Assembly (NCBI GenBank): GCA_002331575.1
Contig: DCZG01000048.1
Coordinates: 1-10,960 of the forward strand
Reading direction: 5' to 3'
Origin: Atopobium sp. UBA2090
Lineage (GTDB): Bacteria; Actinomycetota; Coriobacteriia; Coriobacteriales; Atopobiaceae
DNA: 10,960 nucleotides
The notes beneath the pieces are model-generated. The model worked only from the letters and a program-made list of their open reading frames with translations, made no database searches and was not told the origin of the DNA. Below are positions 5,994 through 10,960 of this stretch, piece after piece. The translations under genes and the position numbers were made by a program. Position 1 is the first letter of the stretch. Each line of letters starts with the position of its first letter.

Positions 5994-7643
5994 CTAACGC
6001 TCCAGGACGGCGATGACGTAGTAGCCATCCTCGCTCGAGTAGGGATATGCGAAGTCCCGGACCTCGACGACCTCCGAGTCGTACTCCTCGGCGAAGACGT
6101 AGACGGACTGGTCATCGCCGAGCGTGTCGGTGCTCCCCACCACGACGTAGCGTCCCGAGTAGTCGTCGAGCGTGTCGTGGAGCGACTCGACGATGCTGAT
6201 GGTCGGCGCGTATGCCTCGTACGCCTCGGCGGTGTCCCAGTAGACGTCGAGATACTCGATGCTGACGGTGGGATCTCGTTCGGCGAGCACGCCCGCGATG
6301 CCGATGTTCTCAGAGACGACCAGCGGCTTGTTCCCTCCGTCTGAGAGCTCTCCGACGATCTCGTCGTAGGAGTCAACGATCGCGCGATCCTCCGGGGCGT
6401 AGCAGTTTTTGGCCAGCGCAGCTTGGCTGATGACCGACACCACGAGCGTCAGCCCGCAGAACGCCCACGTGGCCCAGCGACCGTCGACGTGGGACAGAGC
6501 GACCGCGAGGAAGAACAGCGGGAAGCAGAGGGCCACGTACAGGTAGCGGTAGTAGAGAATCGCCTGGCCGATGACCTGCGACAGGACGAGCGCGACCACG
6601 ATGATGCCACCGTAGACGCCCATGCCGCACCAGGCAGCGGCTCGCGTGCGGTCGTCGGGAGAGGGACTCCGACGGGCTTCTCGACTCGTCCGCGCGCGAC
6701 GCCAGAGGCGGACGACCATCCAGACGGAGAAGGCCGCGGTGAGAAGCGCGAGAGCAATCGAGGAGACCACGGCGACCATCTGGACGACGCTCCCGCAACT
6801 TCCCTCGATGACCTCCTGCGTCACGGGCGTGACCACGAGGTAGTCAAGCACCTCGTAGAGGGTCTCGGGGAATGACACCTCGATCCAGAAGCCGCTGGAT
6901 ACGTGGGTCACCTGGCCGCTCAATGCCACCATCCAGGGAAGATAGCAGGCAACGGTGACTGCGGCACCGCAGAGAAAGGACAGGACCTCCCTTCGGGCGG
7001 CCTTGCCACGGACGAGGTCCACCAGCAGGAAGACGTTAATGAGGAAGGCCGCGATGGCCGCGTAGTAGTGGAGGTACGCGGAGGCGAGGCTCGCGCCGAA
7101 GAGCACGGCCCACCAGCGCAGAGGCACTTCTCCCTGGGTGCGCGCCTCGCCGTCGCCCGAATCGGCATGAAACATCGCGACGGTCGAGATCCGATAGGCG
7201 TAGACAGCGGTCAGGGCGACGGCGAACGACGCCCACGAGTACATGCGCACTTGCAGGCACATGAACCCCACGATGGGCACGAACAGCGAGAGGAAGGTGA
7301 AGAGCAGCCCCGTCCTCTCTCCGAAGTCCCTCGCGATGCAGGTGATGCCAAGCGCGGCCATGGCGACGGAGCCCAGCAGGGTGAAGATGCGGAAGGCGAC
7401 GATGCTCTTCCCGAAGACGAGATAGACGACATGGAGCATCCAGTAGTACAGGACCGGATGGACGTCATGTGAGCCGATGCTCCAGATCTCCGCGAACGGG
7501 TGCGAGGCGATGGCCACCGAGTAGCTCTCGTCGAACCAGATGTTGGCCTGAAAGGCGGAGATCAGGAGGACTGCCGTGCCCACGGCGAGAAGGACGACAC
7601 CGTAGACTCGCTCGCGCGAGCGAGCCCCGTCACTCGGTCGCAT
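5994..7643 (-). CDS. Polytopic GT-C glycosyltransferase (PMT_2/GT39-like)
   Basis: 549 residues, ATG 7643, with GAGGGAG 7 nt upstream inside the preceding gene. The N-terminus crosses the membrane at about 14-32 and is followed at once by WFDESYS (Asp38, Glu39), the acidic motif in the first outer loop of GT-C enzymes. DVHPVLYYWMLH at about 60-71 matches the D-x-HP-x-LYY signature of the PMT_2 family. Some ten further hydrophobic segments run to about residue 420. The last roughly 125 residues are soluble, acidic and rich in Tyr and Asp, probably an outer-face domain. Such enzymes take a sugar from a polyprenyl-phosphate carrier and move it to a glycan, lipid or protein outside the cell. The upstream gene, overlapping by 14 nt, encodes the likely maker of that donor. 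Sugar and acceptor are unknown. Family call is good, exact subfamily uncertain. Confidence 0.85.
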   Translation of the reverse strand: MRPSDGARSRERVYGVVLLAVGTAVLLISAFQANIWFDESYSVAIASHPFAEIWSIGSHDVHPVLYYWMLHVVYLVFGKSIVAFRIFTLLGSVAMAALGITCIARDFGERTGLLFTFLSLFVPIVGFMCLQVRMYSWASFAVALTAVYAYRISTVAMFHADSGDGEARTQGEVPLRWWAVLFGASLASAYLHYYAAIAAFLINVFLLVDLVRGKAARREVLSFLCGAAVTVACYLPWMVALSGQVTHVSSGFWIEVSFPETLYEVLDYLVVTPVTQEVIEGSCGSVVQMVAVVSSIALALLTAAFSVWMVVRLWRRARTSREARRSPSPDDRTRAAAWCGMGVYGGIIVVALVLSQVIGQAILYYRYLYVALCFPLFFLAVALSHVDGRWATWAFCGLTLVVSVISQAALAKNCYAPEDRAIVDSYDEIVGELSDGGNKPLVVSENIGIAGVLAERDPTVSIEYLDVYWDTAEAYEAYAPTISIVESLHDTLDDYSGRYVVVGSTDTLGDDQSVYVFAEEYDSEVVEVRDFAYPYSSEDGYYVIAVLER

Positions 7644-8598
7644 CGCTCTGCTCCCTCACCACGTAGTGGGGACGGTGCTTCGTCTCGAGATAGACCTTGG
7701 CGAGATAGTAGCCGATGACGCCGAGGAAGATCAGCTGCAGCCCCGCGACGAAGATGACGACGCAGAGCACCGACGACCATCCCATGATGGATATCCCCGC
7801 GGCAAGATGACGCACGATGACAAGGACGAGCATGACTATCGAGAGCACGCAGCACCACAGCCCGATCTTTGCCGCGAGAACGAGCGGCTTGGTCGAGAAT
7901 GACGTGATGCCGTCGACGGAGTAGCGCAGGAGCTGCCTCAGGCTCCACTTCGTCGTTCCCGCGACGCGGCTGACGTGGTCGTAGCTGATCCACTCCGTCG
8001 TGAAGCCGACCCAGCTGAACATGCCCTTGGTGAAGCGGTTGTACTCCCCCATCTCGAGCAGCGCGTTCACCATGGGACGCCTCATGAGGCGATAGTCCCT
8101 CTCGCCGTCGACGAAACGAACGTCGGACAGGCCGTCCGCCACCCCGTAGAACCTGCGGGACAGCGCCGAGCGAATCGGAGACTCCCCCTCACGTGACGAG
8201 CGACGTGCGGCCACGTTGTCGCAGCCCGTGCTCACGAGCAGTTCGTACATCTTCGGGAGGAGGGCGGGCGGGTCCTGCATGTCCGCGTCCATGGCCGCGA
8301 CGTAGTCACCACGCGCGTGGGAGAAGCCTGCGAGTAGGGAGGCCTCCTTGCCGAAGTTCCGCGAGAAGGAAATCCATCGGACAACGAGGACGTCGGACTC
8401 CTGCGACTGGGCGCGACGGAAGACGTCGAGCGTTCCGTCCGTCGAGCCGTCGTCGACGAGAATCACCTCGAGCGTCAGACCGTACTTCTCGTTCATGCTC
8501 GTGGCGACATCGCGCACGGCGTCGAGGCATGTCGGAAGGCTCTCCTCCTCATTGAGACAGGGAATCACCAGCGAGACGCACCCTGCCGCGTGTTCCAC
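7630..8598 (-). CDS. GtrB/DPM1-like family 2 glycosyltransferase
   Basis: 322 residues from GTG 8598, with GGAGG 5 nt upstream (8604-8608 on the minus strand). The GT-A domain opens with VSLVIPCLNEEESL (8-21), then VILVDDGSTDGT (45-56), the SFSRNFGKEASLLAGFSHARGDY stretch (77-99) and the metal/nucleotide motif MDADMQDPP (103-111). Two hydrophobic hairpin segments at about 238-265 and 275-300 anchor it, as in bactoprenol-glucosyl transferases and DPM1-type enzymes. The expected reaction moves a sugar from UDP- or GDP-sugar to undecaprenyl phosphate on the cytoplasmic face. The GT-C gene starts within its last codons, so translation of the two is probably coupled and the product likely feeds that enzyme. 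No GtrA-type flippase lies beside it. Which sugar is used cannot be told. Confidence 0.92.
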   Translation of the reverse strand: MEHAAGCVSLVIPCLNEEESLPTCLDAVRDVATSMNEKYGLTLEVILVDDGSTDGTLDVFRRAQSQESDVLVVRWISFSRNFGKEASLLAGFSHARGDYVAAMDADMQDPPALLPKMYELLVSTGCDNVAARRSSREGESPIRSALSRRFYGVADGLSDVRFVDGERDYRLMRRPMVNALLEMGEYNRFTKGMFSWVGFTTEWISYDHVSRVAGTTKWSLRQLLRYSVDGITSFSTKPLVLAAKIGLWCCVLSIVMLVLVIVRHLAAGISIMGWSSVLCVVIFVAGLQLIFLGVIGYYLAKVYLETKHRPHYVVREQSDATE

Positions 8599-8855
8599 GT
8601 CGACCTCCTCGCCCTTCTCGGCCCAATTGGTATGGCACCTTCACCGAAAGCTCGTGCTGGGTCCCCATGGTAGGGTTCCGACCTGAAGCGGGACTTAACC
8701 ACAAACGGGAATGACGTGCAGGTATCGTGTGGTTCTCGCGCACCCCCGCCGGATGGCGCACGTGTCTGTCGGCACGAGGGCTCGCAGCTCCGTTGGCATC
8801 CACCCAAGAGCGGTATGCTAGTCGATACGATGTCGTTCACGGTGGACGCGACCAC
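8599..8855. other. Divergent intergenic region upstream of the GtrB-like gene and the small ORF
   Basis: Apart from the GtrB-like ribosome binding site (8604-8608) and a plus-strand promoter candidate at 8793-8819, I see no gene or clear repeat. An in-frame GTG at 8727 would extend the small ORF leftward, but the added residues look like ordinary translated non-coding DNA. I could not pick a convincing minus-strand promoter. Confidence 0.5.
8793..8819 (+). promoter_or_regulatory. Candidate sigma-70-type promoter for the small ORF
   Basis: TTGGCA (8793-8798, five of six to the -35 consensus) and TATGCT (8814-8819, four of six to the -10 consensus) are 15 bp apart, shorter than the usual 17. 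Transcription would begin near 8826, about 30 nt before GTG 8856, and might run on into the YccF and TM2 genes. Confidence 0.4.
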
Positions 8856-8984
8856 GTGAGCCTGAGAATCCGTTACTGGTTCGCCGTCATGCGCTTTCTT
8901 CACAGGGGCATCTGGAAGCAGGAGCCCGACTGGTCCTACTGGGAGGAGCGCGGCTGGCACGCGAGGGGACGGCCCTGGAAGTAG
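8856..8984 (+). CDS. Tryptophan-rich small hypothetical protein
   Basis: 42 residues from GTG 8856 to TAG 8982-8984. I do not recognise a named family. The peptide begins VSLRIRYWFAVMRFLHRG and ends EERGWHARGRPWK. Six of 42 residues are Trp, and basic residues are frequent. It has no strong membrane segment, though the first 15 residues could form an amphipathic helix. The restart is suggested by a GGTGG run 10 nt upstream and by a promoter-like pair ending at 8819. The frame stays open back to GTG 8727, but that part looks non-coding. It sits 69 nt before the YccF gene on the same strand. It could be a real microprotein or a chance ORF in GC-rich DNA; the odd composition makes me lean to real. 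Confidence 0.5.
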   Translation: MSLRIRYWFAVMRFLHRGIWKQEPDWSYWEERGWHARGRPWK

Positions 8985-9053
8985 GCAAGCCGCTGCAGGT
9001 CGACCTCGATTGGCGTATCCTATCTGTCTTGTCTTCCAGCGGAAGGTCCTTCC

Positions 9054-9413
9054 ATGCGCACGCTCGGCAACATCATCTGGATTCTCACCGGCGGCTGGCT
9101 CACGGCGCTCTGCTGGTGCCTCGTCGGTCTCGTCTTCTACATCACGATCGTCGGCGTTCCCCTTGGCCGTCAGGCCTTCAAGATGGCGTCGCTGACGCTC
9201 ACGCCGTTCGGAAGGGAGGTCATCTATGGCGGAGGCGTCCCGAGCTTCGTCGCGAACCTGTTCTGGGTGTTTCTCGCCGGCATGTGGATGGCGGCCCTCT
9301 ATGTGCTGAACGGTCTCGCCTGGTGCATAACCATCGTCGGCATCCCCTTTGGCCTGCAGCTCTTCAAGATGGCCAAGCTCAGCCTGATGCCGTTCGGCGC
9401 GACGGTGAACTAG
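9054..9413 (+). CDS. YccF-family inner membrane protein
   Basis: 119 residues from ATG 9054, with GGAAGG 7 nt upstream (9041-9046). It is an almost entirely hydrophobic protein made of two similar halves. Residues about 9-52 hold GLVFYITIVGVPLGRQAFKM then LTLTPFG, and residues about 71-116 hold GLAWCITIVGIPFGLQLFKM then LSLMPFG. This internal duplication, with I-x-x-VG-x-P-x-G in each half, is the signature of the YccF domain (DUF307). It is about 30 residues shorter than E. coli YccF because the C-terminal tail is missing. The family's function is not established; it sits in the cytoplasmic membrane. It is followed closely by a TM2-domain gene, and the two may be cotranscribed. Confidence 0.9.
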   Translation: MRTLGNIIWILTGGWLTALCWCLVGLVFYITIVGVPLGRQAFKMASLTLTPFGREVIYGGGVPSFVANLFWVFLAGMWMAALYVLNGLAWCITIVGIPFGLQLFKMAKLSLMPFGATVN

Positions 9414-9439
9414 GTGCCTCCCTCGCTCCCTCATCTTCC

Positions 9440-9703
9440 CTGACGGGTGAGAGGAAGTCGAAGATAGCCGCCGGCCTGCTCGCCATCTTCCTGGGCGGCC
9501 TCGGCATCCATAAGTTCTACCTCGGTTTCACCAAGGCGGGTGTCATCACCCTCTGCATCACGCTTCTCGGCAGCTTTGCGACCATGGGCATCGCCGCCCT
9601 CGTCATGGAAGTCATCGCACTGATCGAGGGAATCATCTACCTCACCAAGTCGGACGAGGAGTTCTACCAGCTGTACGAGGTTCAGAAGAAGGAGTGGTTC
9701 TAG
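9440..9703 (+). CDS. TM2-domain membrane protein, start codon unclear
   Basis: The frame ending at TAG 9701-9703 encodes a clear TM2 domain. KSKIAAGLLAIFLGGLGIHKFYLGF leads through the first membrane helix into the G-x-H-x-FYLG signature. A second helix pair follows (AGVITLCITLLG, then AALVMEVIALIEGIIYL), and the C-terminal tail is charged and ends KKEWF. TM2 proteins are small membrane proteins of unsettled role. The problem is the start: no ATG, GTG or TTG occurs in this frame between the GTG at 9323, deep inside the YccF gene, and the domain. The coordinates given use CTG 9440, 26 nt after the YccF stop, as a placeholder; it has no purine-rich site ahead of it. Other options are GTG 9323 with a long overlap, a -1 frameshift from the YccF gene, or a sequence error. 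Domain call firm, 5' end doubtful. Confidence 0.65.
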   Translation: MTGERKSKIAAGLLAIFLGGLGIHKFYLGFTKAGVITLCITLLGSFATMGIAALVMEVIALIEGIIYLTKSDEEFYQLYEVQKKEWF

Positions 9704-9750
9704 GCCCGCGTTATCGGGACCTGTCGCGAGCCATCCGGACGAAGACGTCC

Positions 9751-9778
9751 GAGGTCGGTGCACGAGTGCACCGACCTC
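9751..9778. terminator. Bidirectional terminator-like hairpin between the TM2 gene and eno
   Basis: GAGGTCGGTGCAC (9751-9763) is the exact reverse complement of GTGCACCGACCTC (9766-9778), giving at least 12 bp of stem around a tiny loop. A smaller stem, GGACG with CGTCC (9737-9750), precedes it. It sits midway between convergent stops at 9703 and 9820. T-tracts are poor on both sides, so it may act partly as a barrier or RNA end-protecting structure. Confidence 0.7.
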
Positions 9779-9819
9779 TCATTCACAGTCGGGCAATGCG
9801 GAGCTTCGAAGCGGCCTCC

Positions 9820-10960
9820 CTATCTCCTCAGGTTGTAGAAGCTCGCCAGGCCGCCGTAGGTCGCAGATCCTCCGAGCTCGTCCTCGATGCGGAGGAGCTG
9901 GTTGAACTTGGCGACGCGGTCGGTGCGGCAAGGGGCGCCGCTCTTGATCTGACCGGCGTTGGTCGCCACGGCGAGGTCGGCGATCGTGGTGTCCTCGGTC
10001 TCGCCCGAGCGGTGCGACACGACAGCCGTGTAGCCGGCGCGCTTGGCCATCTCGATGGCGTCGAGTGTCTCGGTGAGCGTACCGATCTGGTTGACCTTGA
10101 TGAGAATCGAGTTCGCCACCCCACGTTCGATGCCATGCGAGAGACGCTCGACGTTGGTCACGAACAGGTCGTCGCCCACGAGCTGAATGCGACCTCCGAG
10201 TCGCCCGGTGAGCTCCTCCCATCCCTCCCAGTCCTCCTGCTCGAGGCCGTCCTCGATCGAGATGATGGGGTACTTCTCGACCATCTCCTCGTAGTAGTCG
10301 ATCAGCTGTGAGCTCGTGAGCTCACGGCCCTCGCCTGCGAGCACGTAGAGCTTGCGGTCCGCGTCATAGAACTCGGAGCTTGCCGGATCCATGGCAAAGC
10401 GGAAGTCCTCTCCCAGGCGGTAGCCGGCCTTCTCGACCGCTTGGCTCATGTAGTCGAGCGGGTCGGTGTTGTGGGCGAGGTCGGGGGCGAAGCCGCCCTC
10501 GTCGCCGAGGCCGGTGTTCAGGCCCTGCTTCTTCAGGACGTTCTTCAGGGTGTGGTAGACCTCGACGCCAGCCTGCAGAGCCTCGCTGTAGGTGTTGAAG
10601 CCGTACGGGGAGATCATGTACTCCTGAATGTCGGTGGCGAAGTCAGCGTGGGCGCCACCGTTCATGATGTTCATGTTCGGGACCGGCAGGATGTGGCCGT
10701 TGGTGCCGCCGATGTAGCGGTACAGCGGCTGATCCGCGGACTCGGCGGAAGCGTACAGAGCGGCCAGGGACACGCCGAGGATGGCGTTGGCGCCCAGACG
10801 GCCCTTGTTCGGGGTGCCGTCGAGCTCGATCATGGTCTCATCGAGAGCGCGCTGATCGGAAGCGTCCATGCCGATGACCTTCGGAGCGATCTCCTCGTTC
10901 ACGGCCTTGACGGCGTTGAGGCCCATCATCACATGGGCGATGTCGGCGTCGAGCTTGTCG
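9820..10960 (-). CDS. eno: Enolase (phosphopyruvate hydratase), N-terminus outside window
   Basis: This is the C-terminal 379 or so residues of a roughly 430-residue protein. The frame is open to the right edge (DKLDADIAHV before the MM), so the apparent start at 10932 is internal and about 50 residues are missing. It catalyses 2-phosphoglycerate to phosphoenolpyruvate in glycolysis, in the cytoplasm. Family marks, in order, are GTPNKGRLGANAILGVS, GGAHAD, GLGDEGGFAPDL with the catalytic Glu, SIEDGLEQEDWEGW and LVGDDLFVTN with the magnesium-binding Asp and Glu residues, LIKVNQIGTLTETL with the catalytic Lys, and SHRSGETEDTTIADLAV. The C-terminal signature GAPCRTDRVAKFNQLLRIEDEL and the ending SFYNLRR are intact. 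It is read toward the TM2 gene and separated from it by a strong hairpin. All expected catalytic residues in the visible part are present. Confidence 0.97.
   Translation of the reverse strand, partial: DKLDADIAHVMMGLNAVKAVNEEIAPKVIGMDASDQRALDETMIELDGTPNKGRLGANAILGVSLAALYASAESADQPLYRYIGGTNGHILPVPNMNIMNGGAHADFATDIQEYMISPYGFNTYSEALQAGVEVYHTLKNVLKKQGLNTGLGDEGGFAPDLAHNTDPLDYMSQAVEKAGYRLGEDFRFAMDPASSEFYDADRKLYVLAGEGRELTSSQLIDYYEEMVEKYPIISIEDGLEQEDWEGWEELTGRLGGRIQLVGDDLFVTNVERLSHGIERGVANSILIKVNQIGTLTETLDAIEMAKRAGYTAVVSHRSGETEDTTIADLAVATNAGQIKSGAPCRTDRVAKFNQLLRIEDELGGSATYGGLASFYNLRR

Noticed and set aside
8641..8720. A stretch with a GGGTTCCGACC run resembling a tRNA T-arm
   Set aside because: No acceptor stem, anticodon arm or correct T-loop spacing can be drawn on either strand.
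9029..9439. Extension of the TM2 frame leftward across the whole YccF gene
   Set aside because: That part is an Arg- and His-rich alternative-frame translation of YccF; real proteins seldom overlap so far.

Overview
The window is GC-rich bacterial DNA packed with genes on both strands. The gene mix (TipAS-type MerR regulator, short GlgB, GH43 glycosidase, GtrB-like and GT-C transferases, YccF, TM2, enolase) and the codon use suggest an anaerobic gut or oral actinobacterium of the Coriobacteriia (Olsenella, Atopobium or Collinsella type). That placement is inference from style, not a database result.

Layout from left to right. Positions 1-587 (+) hold the C-terminal part of an amidohydrolase. 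Positions 588-904 are the most structured non-coding stretch. It holds a perfect 10+1+10 bp palindrome inside a 19-bp spacer between promoter-like boxes, which is the MerR-family operator layout. A 61-nt tandem array of hairpin-forming units follows, with two full copies and a truncated third. A MerR/TipAS regulator follows at 905-1675 (+). It converges on a two-gene minus-strand unit: a GNAT acetyltransferase (3324-3890) followed by a cytoplasmic GH43 glycosidase with a C-terminal CBM6-like module (1692-3272). A short-form glycogen branching enzyme, glgB, occupies 4150-5979 (+).

Next on the minus strand are two coupled genes that overlap by 14 nt: a GtrB/DPM1-like polyprenyl-phosphate glycosyltransferase (7630-8598) and a polytopic GT-C transferase (5994-7643). 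Together they look like a surface-glycan or protein glycosylation module in which the first enzyme makes a lipid-linked sugar and the second uses it outside the membrane. To their right on the plus strand are a tryptophan-rich microprotein candidate (8856-8984), a YccF-family membrane protein (9054-9413) and a TM2-domain protein (about 9440-9703) with no canonical start codon nearby. A strong hairpin at 9751-9778 separates these from enolase (9820-10960, minus, N-terminus beyond the window).

The genes form several small independent units rather than one pathway. A loose carbohydrate theme links GH43, GlgB, the glycosyltransferases and enolase. The observations most worth following are the 61-nt array with its MerR-like promoter, the start-less TM2 gene and the Trp-rich small ORF. 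I see no CRISPR, transposase, phage gene, tRNA or rRNA.
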